A stretch of 64,000 bases of DNA from Neofusicoccum parvum (Eukaryota; Ascomycota; Dothideomycetes; Botryosphaeriales; Botryosphaeriaceae): positions 1,054,001 to 1,118,000 of the forward strand of contig CP087210.1 of assembly GCA_020912385.1 (NCBI GenBank). The letters are read 5' to 3'. Both the position numbers and the translations under genes were made by a program. Positions 44,651 through 56,480 of the stretch are shown piece after piece; position 1 is the first letter of the stretch; the number at the start of each line of letters is the position of its first letter. Below the pieces are notes generated by a model that was not told the origin of the DNA, did not search any database, and worked only from the letters and a program-made list of their open reading frames with translations.

Positions 44651-47600
44651 TCCAGACTATAGGTTCTCTTAGTCGTGATCCTGCAATAATACCTCCATTA
44701 AGACCGACAAGGGTGTCATCAGTGGCGATGGTTTCTCACCAGTGGCAGGTATTGCCGGAAAATGAGAACTCACCTTGCGAAGATGACGTCTGCCTGCGCG
44801 CCCGAGTCGCACGCGTTCCGGCGTCGGGCGCGAGAGGCCGACACACTGACCATGGATGTGATCAAATCCCAATTCTTTCACTGTATCGTCCGATCCACTC
44901 TCATCAACCGGTTGTCCTCGCCAGGCATCCTGTCCTACCCACCGGAAGGCCCCGCTGACGGCGGCAACAGACAATGAGGCTAATCAGGGTGGTCGAACAA
45001 CTGCGTGCGGCGGAGCTCCACCACCGCAGCGTCGGCCTCTGTGGCAAGCCCCGCTCCCAACAAGAGCTCTTGGCGGGGCAACGGATTCATTGCCCTCCGA
45101 GGCGTCCTCGGTGAGTCCCTGGAAGCCTCGAATGGTTCCAGCAGCTCACGGATTCCTTCCCAAAGCCCTTGTCCGAGTCGTCGCCGTGGCCGAATCGTCG
45201 TCGGCGGCTATAATGTTGCTGACAAAAAGGCTCTGTGGAAGCGCCGGACGTAGGCCGAGTGGAGACGATATCTAGCGCCCGGAGCATTGGGATTCACGAT
45301 GCAGCTTCCCCGTCATGCCGCCCGTTCGAATCCACGTGGGAATTGTAGAAATATTGGTGGCGTTGACTCCTGCATAGAGGTGCGTAGGGAGCGGGACGAA
45401 GCGCGGGTGGCAAGCGTCTGCGGCGGATTGTCCGGAAGGACAAAGTGGGATCGAGAGGAGCAGTCCACTCGCGCATGTCGACCGACCGAGTCCGGTGGAC
45501 CTGCAGGTGCCGTCTGCGCATGTGGTGGTGTACGGAGTCCGTAGAGTGGCCGCCTTAATTTCAGGGCACTGAAGTTTACGGTTGCCGTGTCATGTGGATG
45601 ATGACTTGACTTGGGATCAAATGGCGCGTTCGAATCTGGAAGCTGATGCGGATGACACTCTGCAAAAGTGAAGGTGTCTACTCCTGAACTGTTAGGGACT
45701 CTCTACTGCAGGATGAGAAATGAAGGACAGTCCAAGAAAAATTGACGTTACCAAGCCTACTTCACTAGCAAGAAGATGCGGGCGTTATGATATGAAGGAT
45801 CTTTGAATTCCAGTTGTAACATATGCGCCTCTTTATCTTGGAAGTGTCTGACAAGTAGTCGAGTGACGCACAGCAGGGAGAAGGTGTCAAAGAATCGGCC
45901 ACAAATACAAAGGAAAATTCCAGAAGTTAAGACAGCCACACTGACTTCGCAATATGCACTGTAGCCACTCAGACCACAAGCCGTGTGTCACGCCCCTGTC
46001 AAACCCAAACATCAACTGCCGCAATCCCAGATGCATTCATGCGGCAGTGATAACAGATGTCAGCGGGACAAGACGATGCCGAACGATCATGTTAGTGGCA
46101 AAATCACAAGGTCACCACGTGGCTCTATAGCATATGAAGTTATACTAATCTGCTGTATTAAGAAAAATCTAGATTCTAGAAGATGGATGTTGTGCATGCC
46201 GATGACGCACACCACAGTGTTGGACACCAATCCCATGGCCTCGGATACCTGAGAGAGGATACTGGTAAATAAAAGTGATGATATGTGCTTATACTGCGGT
46301 TAAGCCTGACCGACCACGGACCTGGGAGTTATATAGGACACTGTCCGCGTAAGCATCATGTTCGATGTGTGCTGAGCTCAGGCAAAATCGCAAGATAAAT
46401 AGGAATCAGTGGCCATGGATGCTATCATGGACGCAGCTCAGTCTGAACCGCTCAGAAACAACTCAGAGTATAATCATCTTCCCCAGGGCAGCGAAGGAAA
46501 CGAGTTTCTCACCGGTAGTAACCGAGTGGAAGAGCCTCTGCTAACTTGTATAGGTCGAACTCAATTTGTGAGGCGCCTCTGAAGTCGACAACTTGTGGGA
46601 ATGCCTAATACTGCACCGGGGCGAGAGCGGTCCTGGATGTGATGTGAAAAGATTCCACAGAGAGGTGTCAGAACAAGGCGTTCAATCCGATGTTCAAGTC
46701 CGTATGTCTCTTTCCCATCTCTGTTGTGAGTCTCCTCATCCCACACTCGTCCGTAACCCAGCCCAGCAGAACCCTCTGACCATCTCGCATCAGGTCGGGA
46801 GATGAGCTCACGTCAACCAGCCAAGGCAATCAGCCACCGCAGAGCCCTACGAATGACTGCGCAGGCGGAAGAAGCGCGGGAGTGCGTCCGCGGACGATTC
46901 CGACGAGAGCTCGTGCGGGTGACCGGAACAAGGTCATGAGCACGCAGGGCTGGAAGCACACACCTACGGATTCGCCAGCGCGCAGACCGTGTTACATCGC
47001 CAGACTGCAGCCAAGCGGAGGGCGTCATCGGCGTGTAGCAGACGTGAGATTGCAGGGCGTGAGGGCACGCAAGTTGCCGCCGCGACGGCACGCAGCTCAT
47101 TTCGTGGGCTCACCGGCCATTCTCGGGGCTCAGTAGTGTGACGGCAGCGGGCGAGATGGCGGTTCTGTGCGGCGGTGATGTTGAGTTTGGGCGAGGGCGC
47201 AAAAGTGGGAAGCTTCGGCGTTTCTTCTTGTGCAACACCAGAAAATCTCCGAGGCCAAGGGAGCGCGTCCACGTCCTCGACCTCGACCCACGACTTCGCC
47301 GCACCCGCGCGCGCTTGTGCGCCCAGCACCCCCCGGCACCAACGCCCGTATGCCTGCCGCTCTTGTTTCCTGGCTCTTGGGTCGCCCGTCGTGTCACAGG
47401 CGCCTCTGGCGGTGTGCTGCTGCTGCCACCACCACCACGCCCACCACCACCACCTCGACAAACGTATTTCGATCGGCCAATGCTGCGCCGCTCTCAGTCT
47501 TCACGCCCAGTGCCGTCCGCTGCTCTGGAAATTTGCCTCACCGCTCACTCGCACGTTCCGATGGATCCGGGCGCTCAGATGGTTCGATGATCGCAGTGTC

Positions 47601-48213
47601 AGCCCTGCTGCCCTACAGAAAGCCAATGAGGGGGATTTACGAGGAAACATGATGGGCGACTGGGCCCAGCCCAGTTGATCACAGCCCTGTGGAGGATGTG
47701 AACCTGGATGCTACCCACCCTCGCAGAGAGATCTTCTGGAAATGACGATGATCAGACTCACCTAATCTGCCTGTAATGAGTCACTTTTGCTGCGAACCTC
47801 GCGCTCCGCACCCGGTGCCAGGACGACCTTGACGGACGAACGAGAGTTTTTCGAGGCGCACAACCAGGAGCAGGAGACCGGCCGCCGCAGAGAACAGGTT
47901 CTGGTTGCGTCGTAAGCTCGCGGGCTCCGCAGCTGCACGCCCGTCGCAGACATCACAAGCGTTCGAAACCGCGCGCGCAGTCCCGTTCTTTTCGTCTCAG
48001 AAGCCCCAACGTCGGTCGCTTCCGCACGACTCTACTGGACGCTCATTCACCGCCTCCCTCACCACTGTCTCAAGCTTCTGGTCGGCCAGCCATTGCGGCT
48101 TGGCATCAGCATCATAGGCTCGAGACTCTCTGCGCCCGGCGGCCGGCCCGCTACCCGCCCCGCTGTGCGGTGGTCCAACGGGGCGCGCATGATGCGAGCT
48201 TGGCCGGCAATCC

Positions 48214-48497
48214 AATATCAATAAGGCTCCGGCATAATCCACAGGCCGGGATGTTTGGTGGAGAAGGAGGGTCCGCAGCGTTCGAGGCAATATCGACAGG
48301 GCCAGCGCGCGCATGAAGGAGCAGCGGCGTGACCGGTTCATCACGGTCGAATCGGGCAGGCATCGCAGCTTTGCCGCAGCACACCGGTCAAATGGCATTA
48401 ACAATCAGCCCATGGGCCAGAGTGTCATCGACGCGCATCGGCGCCAATCCAATCACCACAGGGCTCCGGCAAATATCAGTAAGGCTTCGGCATAATC
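48214..48497. repeat. Pair of 26-bp direct repeats
   Basis: The copies at 48214-48239 and 48472-48497 agree at 24 of 26 positions (AATATCARTAAGGCTYCGGC is the first 20 bases). Both are preceded by a CCAATCCA-type stretch at different distances. Spacing is 258 bp. Confidence 0.75.
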
Positions 48498-48913
48498 AGC
48501 TTTGGCATGGCGCTAGGGCAGCGCAGCGGTTTGGCGTCGACCGAGTTTCAAACGGGCCACCACGGGCAGTGGGGCGTGCGGCGCGCTCGAATCAACGGCG
48601 GCGGGAAAGTTGAGAGCGTTGGGCCAGGTGACCCGCGCAGGGTGAATGCATAGGGCGCTCGTTCGCTCGCTTGCCGTCAAGGGTGGGGCGGCCGGTCTCG
48701 AAGGTTTGCTCTCGAGCCCCTGAGCGTCGCTTTGGTGTGGGATGGGCTTGGGACGTTGAGATAGGCAGCAGGTGGAGACGGCTGATCGCACACCTGGGGG
48801 AAACAGGCTGGCAGCGCTGGAGTCGGGCCGGCGGGCATCATGCGACGGTGAGCTGGGTACCGGTGAGCTGGACGAGCTGTCGCCGGTCTGGCGCGTGCGC
48901 GGTCGCGGCCGCC

Positions 48914-48940
48914 GCTGCTGCTGCTGCTGCTGCTGCTGCT
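48914..48940. repeat. GCT trinucleotide tract, nine units
   Basis: Nine perfect GCT units in non-coding sequence. Confidence 0.9.
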
Positions 48941-51900
48941 CGCCGCGCGCTTCTTTGGCGTGTACGAAGTTTCAATAAAAAAGAGCTTTGGCGCGCCGGC
49001 AAGCGAGGGAACGGCGCATTGAAAAGCTGGCGGGCGAGGACGACGCGAGGTTGGCAGTTGCTAAATACGGCGTGTTGCGGAGTCAAGCGCGCTGGTGGTT
49101 GGCTTGCGGCGCGCGGGTGATGACGCAACGGGCGAGCAGCACTCTATCTCTATTGATTTCCGAGTCAACGACGGGCACGGCGGCGGGCATCCAGCTGGGG
49201 CAGCGCAGCCGTCGTACTCGCCTCGCGTCGGCGCTGGCCCGTGGGGCGGCCGAGCTGGCTGGGACCTTCTTCAGCCATGCGGGCATGTCCAAGGCCTGTG
49301 CCGCGCCTGTTCCTGAGCGCGCAGGCCGCGCCCCGGCCTCCGCCCCCTTTACCCTTTGTTTTCCCTTTCCCGCCATATGAGCGCATCTTAAGCCTCCACA
49401 GCCGTCAACATGTCCTGACACCACCGTCGGCACTTCTCCAACGGCCAGCTATACCGCCCCCGGCCCTTACTGCCTGCCCTCTTCGGGCGCCAGACGCCTC
49501 GCTTGCCCCGACTGCCCGTCCCCAGAGCCCAAAGCGGCGAGCGCGCTGCCCCGGCAGGGAACATGCCTGGCCGCGCCGGCGTCGCCCAGCATCCCTCGAG
49601 CAACTCGCTGACCGGCCCAAGCGGCCAATACTGCGGCCTCCGTTAGGCTCGCCTGCCGTGCTGCTGTGCCCGGGGCCGCGTGCGCGCGCGCGCTGGGGGG
49701 ATGGCGCAGAAAAGGGCAGCCGGCAGCGCCCAGCGCAGGGAGCAGGGGTGGTGCGCGACAGCTGGGCCCGGCTGTAGATCCACGTCTATAGCACGCACCC
49801 GCGCCGAAGCCACTCACAACACACTTCGCCGCCGCAAAGCATACACCACCCAACCCGGTCGCCCGTCAAGCTCCCCCGTTTCATGACGCGTTTTGCTCGT
49901 CTGCTGGCGCTCTCGCGATGGAGCCATTGGCATGAGGTCGCCATCGCCTCGCCCTGGCGCGCTCATGCGCCGGAGACTTGAGACGTGCTCGGGGTGCGTG
50001 TTTCCTTTTTTTTTTTGATTTATCATTTTTTTTTAATTGTTTCGTTTGGTATCCTTTCGAGCGGGCCGGCCGCCAGCCAGTCAGCGTTTTTCATTTGGGC
50101 GGCCGGCGCGCTGGTTGGCTGGGCCGTCAATCGGGACATGCGCAAGTCAGAGTCAGAAACACATTCCATCATAGTCGTACCACCCCCGCTTTCTTCCTCA
50201 GTCCTCGCCCAGTCGCCATGTTCCATCCGACGGCGGAGCTACTGTCCGTACGTACCAAGCATTTCTAAGCAAGACCAACCCGGCACATGGCGGCACCTGC
50301 CCTCGAACAATGGCCCTCGCCGGCTATCGAAGCCGAGAGGGGGGTGGTTTTAAGCATACAAGCTTCGAATCAAATCAATTGGAACCGGCCCGGCTCGGGA
50401 GGGAGGGGGGGATGAGGGCAGTCAAGTTGCAGGGAACAGGAGAGTACGAGAGAGGAGTGAACGAAGATGGGGAGGGGGGGAAACTATTGACTCGGCATCT
50501 CCGCTCTCCGCGCGCCTCGCCGGGACCAACCAGAACCACCGAAACACGACCGGAAGGAGAACGGGGAGGCGGTGGTTCGGCGGCGGGGAGGTGGGAGTTG
50601 CGGATAGAATCAAGATGCGTGACGGGGTAGCTGTCATGAGGGAGCGAGGGACGGGGCATGGGAAACACACCCGCCGCCGCCACGCCGGTGCGGCCTCCAG
50701 TGTGTCGCGCGTGCAGAGTGACAGCGGCAGCGCTCTACTTCGTGCCAACATTTCCTTCCGCGGAAAGACCTTCTTTCCTACACTATCGTGCGGCCTCGCT
50801 TACGTTTCATCCTGCCGCAACTCCTATGATCTTCCAATATTCAATAGCGCGGTGGAAGGGACGGAGTGGTGGCGGCGGCGGCGGCGCAATCGGCAGCCGG
50901 AGGAGCGGGCGTGAAGCGGGAACATGCCGAAAGAGAGACAGGACAGGCCGGCTGGCCACGATCGTCAGGAAAAAGCGGCAAGGACTTCGGAGATTCTGCC
51001 AGCATCTCATCGCCCATCTCTCGTCTTCAGCTCTCGCGCACACCCACCGGCGTCGGCATCGCCCCAAGCGGGACGGCGCCATCAATGCCGTGCGTTGGTA
51101 TTTATCGGCCGGCAGGGACCAGGTCCCGTCGACCATCACTCACCTCCGCCCTCCGGTGGCCGGCAGAGCCCAGTTCAAGGCGGAGGATCACCGGCGTAAG
51201 CGACGTTGATTTCCTTGTCCGATGGACACCTTCTCTAGTCTGTTCCTTGCCGATGCCAGTGGGCCGGATGGGCCGTCGGCAACGGGGGTGACGGGGCGTG
51301 GCGGAGGCAGCAAGAAGCGACTGGGGGGAGACGGCGGAGCGGTGCTGCCGCACTGCTGTGTGCGTTGGTGCATGTGCGTGGTGTGCGTGCGCGCACGCGT
51401 TCTGTGTGTGTGGGTGTGGGTGTGGGTGTGTGGTGAAGGAAAAGGCGCGACTGCCGGCGTCAATCCCTACTCTCTTCTGCATCTGCGTCGCTTCTCTCTC
51501 GCCGCTCGCCCTCGTCCATGCGGCAGTTCGAGGCGATGCCGTTGCGGCCCCCCCTCCCTCGCCTGCTGTTAGTGGCTCTTTTAGGGTTTTTGGGCTTGGT
51601 GGGCTGCGGTCTCTCCTGCCCGCCCGCAAAGCCCGCCGCCGCTGCGCCTGTCCTGCTCCAGTGCCAGCCAACGGCTCCTGGCGCCGGCACCCGGGCCCAC
51701 GCTGCGTTTGCGCTACCGCCGCCGTGCAGCGAAGCAACCGCCGGCGGCATGGGCGAGCTGCGAGACGGGCGCGCATATGCGGGTGAGCAAGCAACGGCGA
51801 AGCAAAGCGACGGCAGCCCTCTTGCTGCGGCGCCGAGCCAAAGCATGTCAACGTCGCGGCCATGCGAACCGGAAGCGACGAGTCAGCTGGCTGGCGGCGG

Positions 51901-54900
51901 CGACGGACGCGCCGTCGGGCTCGAGTGGTCAAAAGTGGGTGCGTGGGTGGTGTGGCAGTCAGCGGGCAGGACAATCACGACGTGCGTGCGTGGTGTCGGC
52001 GGCGCGCGTGGCAAAGTAGACGGCGAGAAAAAAAAACAATTCAAGCATGGTTCTCGTGGCAAGCAGAGAGCAGCAGCAAGCAGCAGCACGCCCGCATTGG
52101 GACGCGAGGTGATGGTGTTGCATGTTGCATCCAGCCTGTTCTGTGCAATGGGGGGATAGTAATCACGGGCGCCGTCATCCGTCATCCGCCATCCGCCGTC
52201 CGCCAGCCGTCACCGTCATCGGTCGTCCGCCAGGTCAGGCAGCCAGGCCACTCGCCGCTGCCGTGCTGCGACGGCCACGGCCACGGCCACGGCAGAAGGC
52301 CGGGCGCGGCGCGGGCGCAGGGTGCGGTGTGGCTGAGGCGTTGGCTGCCCGCATGCCGCCGCGCTCTGCTCGTCGACCGCGGCCGTGTCGCGCTCTCCAT
52401 CTCCGCGCGCATGAACTTGTAATGTGACTTCGTGGCGCGTAGATGGCTTCCACGCACGCTACCGACGTGTTTTCCGGGCCTGGTCCTTGTGCTGCACGGC
52501 GCAAGTCTTGGTTCCTTTTGGTTTTGTGCCTGTCGCGCGCCCGCGTCCGCGTCCGCCGCTCGTCTGCTTGCCCGCGAACGGCAAACGCGCGGGAGCAGGT
52601 TGCATGAGCGCACGATTCGCAGGGTGACATCGTCGGCCGCCGACACGACAGAGCAGCCGGCTGCTGCTCTCCATGCCTTGCTCCGTCCCGCCGTCGGCCG
52701 TCGTCCGCCCGCCGTTTCGAGGCCGTTGGGTCGCCGCCCCGTTTGGCACCGCGCTATGACTGTTCCTGAACACCTGAGGCATGCCATGTGGATCCTCCAG
52801 GTCTCAGTCGACCCGCGGCTGTCCTGCGTGGCGCTCGCGCAGCACCGCATTGCGCAGCGCAGGACAGGCACGCTCCGCACACGTACCGGCCGGCGGCCGG
52901 CCGGGACGCGTCGCAGCAGGCGCATGGGGGCATCGTCGTCGCGCGCGTCGTCGTCGTCGCCGGAGAGTCGGTGGGTTCCGCGGGTTTCGTCGCTCCGTCA
53001 GGTCGTCCGGCGGGCGGAAAATAGAAACATTGTCCCTCGAAAGCGGCCGAGCAGCCAGAGCGTCCGCGTCAGAGGAGGGGTGCGTGTCTTGCGGAGCAGG
53101 ATAGAGTGGCTCGCCTGGGGCGTCCCTTCAACGGCCGTGCCGAAAGCGGCAATGTGTGATGGTGGCCCACTTGCCGCGCCCCTGATGGAGGGCGGCCTGA
53201 CGCCACACGGCAGACAACGTTGCCCTGGAGAGAGCAAACAGGCACGAACGGAACGGAAGGTCGACCTCAAGAGACGCAGCGGAAAGGATAATACGGCCGC
53301 CGCCGACCGAGAGAACCGGCCGCCAGAACAACACAGCCCGAGCAGTAGGGCAAATCCCGTCCGTGGAAGTTGCCGCACCCGCTTTTTTCCCTGTTCTTCT
53401 TTTTTTACACCTTCCATCGTCAACAACAACCCATCGCCAGAGCCGTGCCCAGCGAGTGTAAATCCGATAGGCCGATATGCTATGGCGATCCGGAACAAGC
53501 TCGCGTGCCTATAGCGGGCTGCGTGTATCGTGTCCGTGGCAGATCGCCCGGCCGGCCGCCGCCAAGATTATTGATATAGGTCTAAGGGGTAATCAACGCC
53601 GCTCCTATATAAAGAGATCTGGGGAACTTTCCGAGCGAAGCAGCGGTAATCCGCGCGCGTATACGTCAGACGAGGCACGCAACCCACACGCGAGGCCCGA
53701 CGAACGGGGGTTCAGGTTAGTGTAGGATCAAGGGCGCAGACGGGGCACGGTAGGGTAAGGGTAGGGTAAAAGGGAAGGGTACAACCCTAAGGCACGATTC
53801 AGGATACGACGCCCACGCAAATGCAGGTCCGCGGTGGCGGCGTCGGACGCACACGCCACGTGCGATTTTTTTTTCTCTTGCTTGCCTGCCCCGAGAGACA
53901 AAAGAAGCGGAGCAGATGATGGCATGCTGTGATGTGCGCGTGTGCGCTGGTAGCGTTTCGCTCGCCCTCTGGCTCCTCCCGCACCCTGGTGCTATCTCAT
54001 CGCCGCGCCGGGGGCGGCGCTTTCCTCCCAAAAAAGAGTATTGGGAAATCCCAGACCGATGGCGTTGCGTGTTGCGCCCCTCCCCCCACCTCCCTTCCTC
54101 CTGCCTTTCCTCCCCACACGCGCAAACGGCCGCAACACGCGCGGTGCATGCGCGCGCCCTGCTGCCTCGTTGGTACCTGTGACGCTGTTTCGGCCGCTCT
54201 TCCCACTTTCTCTCTCCCTCCCCGTCTGCTGCCTCTCCCCTCGCTCGCTCGGATTCCTCCTCGCTCGGCTCGTGCCGAACGAGATGCACGCATCAAGCGA
54301 AAACCACTCCGCTGTTGCTTCTTTTAGTAGCCCTGTCGCGCTGGAATAGGGAATTCTTAGAGAACAATAAAAATACTTGACTCGGCTGCTGATGTGCCTT
54401 TCCTTCGCTCCGACAACGGCAGAAAGCGAAATGCTATAGTATGCTATCCTAAGAAACGGAAAAGGGGGACTTGTGCTCGGTTGGCTTGTGTGGACTACAG
54501 GTTTTTCGTTTTTTTTGTGGGCTAGCTATGAGGGAGAAAGGGAAAGCAAGGAAAGAATAAAAGGAATTAAAAATAGTTCTACCCTGTCATCTACTCGTAG
54601 TCATCCAAAAAAATAAAAAAAAAATAGTACGAGTGAGATGTCCAATCTATCCTCATCATGTCCCGTCCCCGTATGAAATGTGTGCGTGTGTGCGTGTGTG
54701 TGTCCATGAGGTCCGCCAATTTGTGTGCTTGCAACTCCGAATCCCCACGCTATGCGATTAGTGATGATGATGTGTGCTGGTGGTAGGGAAAAATGTTAGA
54801 CAGATGACGCCGCCTGTGCCCCGCCGAGTGTTGTTCTGACTGAAAGGGTATCGTAGAAGTCGAAGAGAAATAAATCTGCGAAGAGAAGTAGGAAGACATA

Positions 54901-55195
54901 AGGGTGAAGTAAACATGCAATTCAACGCAGACGTGAGGTGGTGCAGGGGGCAAATGAATTTGTGATGTGATGAAGGGATCCGGAAGTACAAAAGAAATGA
55001 CAAAGGAAATCCAGTCTGTTTATAGTCTGTATGCCAGGTCGTTTCGTGAAGCGTTGCAATAGATGGTGGGAGTTGAGGCATTCATCCGAACGAACACTCC
55101 AGCCTTCCACGCGATTGTCCTGCCATTGCAACACCCTGTGCGGTCTCGGCGGTTTTTTGTTTTTTTTTTTCTCTCTTTGAACCTCCCCTCTCCTC

Positions 55196-56480
55196 CTATT
55201 GAAATGCAACGGTGGGATCGCTCTCGCTGGACATGCTGACCATTTCTTGGGCGAAACTACTGCCGGCGCCGCCCTCCTCGGTGTCTTGCGGCATGGGCTC
55301 GGGATCATCTTCAGGAGCGGGCAGCTCGCCATTCAGCTCCGCGATCTTGTCGCGGCATGCTGCTGGCGAGAAGCCACTGCCGACTTTGGCGGAGATAATG
55401 CGCCACTTGTCGTTCTCGTACTCTTGCATGGCATTGCGAAGTTTTTGGACCTGTGGGACAGCAATCTGGTTAGCAGCTTTGTCTTGAAGCAGGAAGAGGC
55501 GAAAGAGGAAGAAGCAGGCGGACGGTTGCGGGGGAGCGAGCGCCCAAAAGCAACGGCCTCGCGAGAAGTGTTTGGCCTTCTCCGCCCGAGCTGAGACGCA
55601 GGCAACCGCAGCGCGGTCTCACATCCCAGCCCCACCAACGCCTCTCCCACCAAGGCCGGAGACAATTGAAAACACTACGTACCATGTCGTCGGTCCAAAC
55701 GGTCGTCTTGGCCTTTAGCTTGGTGCAGTACCTGACCTGCAACGTCCCAGAGCTCCTCCCGGGAAAGAACTCGGCGATCTGCTTCCAGGTTAAGTTCTTC
55801 TTCTCCTTCAGCTCCACGAGCAGCGAGTCGTCCTCGGGCGTGAACTTCAGCTTGGGCCCGCGCGGGCGCGGGGCGGGGGGAGGCATCCCCTCCTGGCCCA
55901 CGACGCTGGGCGGGCCGTGGGAGGTCGAGGGCGGCGACAGGTCGCTGCCGTAGCTGCCGCGGTGCATCTTGTGCGGCGGCGCGGTGTTGGGGAGGCGGTG
56001 GTGGTGGTGCTGGGTGGGCGTCTGCTGGTGGGCGGGCTGCGGCGTGTAGTAGTGGGCGTGGTGGCCGTGGGGGGTCAGCGACGACATCGGCACGTCCTGT
56101 GGCGCGTCGTCGGGATGCAGAGCATGGAGGCCTTGGAGGTCCAGCTGCAGCTCGTCGCGAGGACGGCTGCGCTTGCGGCCGCGCGGTTGGTACGGGTCTA
56201 GGTGCGGGGCGCCATAGGGCGACGGGGGCTGCTGCTGCTGCTGCGGCGGCATGTGGCGGATCGGATAGGCCTGGTACAGGTTGGGGTGGGCTTCGGGGGC
56301 GGTGGTGACCTGGACGAGGTGATGATGGCCGCCATGCTGCGGGTGCTGGTGGTGGAGCTGGTGGTGCTGGTGGTGAGGCGCGTGCTGCAGGAACGGGTTT
56401 TGGGCGGGCGTCTGCGGCAGGCCGTACTGGTGGAGGCCATGTTGGATGTCGACGTTTGAGGAATGTCCTTCTTCTCCCGG
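55196..56480 (-). CDS. Two-repeat Myb/SANT-like DNA-binding protein (5' end unresolved)
   Basis: Exon 55450-55196 is joined to a long upstream exon ending at 55683 (intron 232 nt, GTACGT...CACAG, phase 0). The first in-frame ATG is at 56252, giving 274 aa, but the frame stays open upstream and its H/Q-rich composition (HHQHHQLHHQHPQHGGHHH) continues to about 56480. A start codon on a further 5' exon is therefore likely, and I mark this as 5' partial. After the low-complexity part comes FTPEDDSLLVELKEKKNLTW then KQIAEFFPGRSSGTLQVRYC, a Myb/SANT repeat with its spaced aromatic residues. A second repeat across the splice is MQEYENDKWRIISAKVG then FSPAACRDKI. It ends in an acidic tail (PAPEDDPEPMPQDTEEGG). 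A nuclear DNA-binding role is inferred. Confidence 0.8.

Larger units (their letters stand above)
44651..55195. other. About 10.5 kb without a recognisable gene, GC-rich from about 46.8 kb
   Basis: I find no domain, no splice-consistent chain of exons and no tRNA here. Many frames of 100-360 codons exist on both strands of the same DNA, which is what GC-rich non-coding sequence produces; the largest (52432-53514, plus) is arginine/serine-rich and has no family marks. There are several simple-sequence tracts: GCT repeats, GT/GGGTGT at 51400-51440, CATCCGC-like runs at 52170-52230, and homopolymer T at 50007-50034. The part before 55195 is downstream of the first Myb/SANT gene. Confidence 0.5.

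Noticed and set aside
45310..45345. GTTCGAATCC resembling a tRNA T loop
   Set aside because: The flanking bases do not form a T stem, and no acceptor or anticodon stem is present.
51102..51974. 290-codon open frame on the minus strand
   Set aside because: No domain, contains simple HT-rich translation of a GTGTGT tract, opposed by long frames on the plus strand.
52432..53514. 360-codon open frame on the plus strand
   Set aside because: Arginine/serine/proline-rich with no family mark, overlapped by long frames on the other strand; typical of GC-rich non-coding DNA.
53751..53768. Telomere-like TAGGGTAAGGGTAGGGTA, possible interstitial telomere or telomerase RNA template
   Set aside because: It does not contain a full TTAGGG repeat or the CTAACCCTAA template, and only about 18 bp match.
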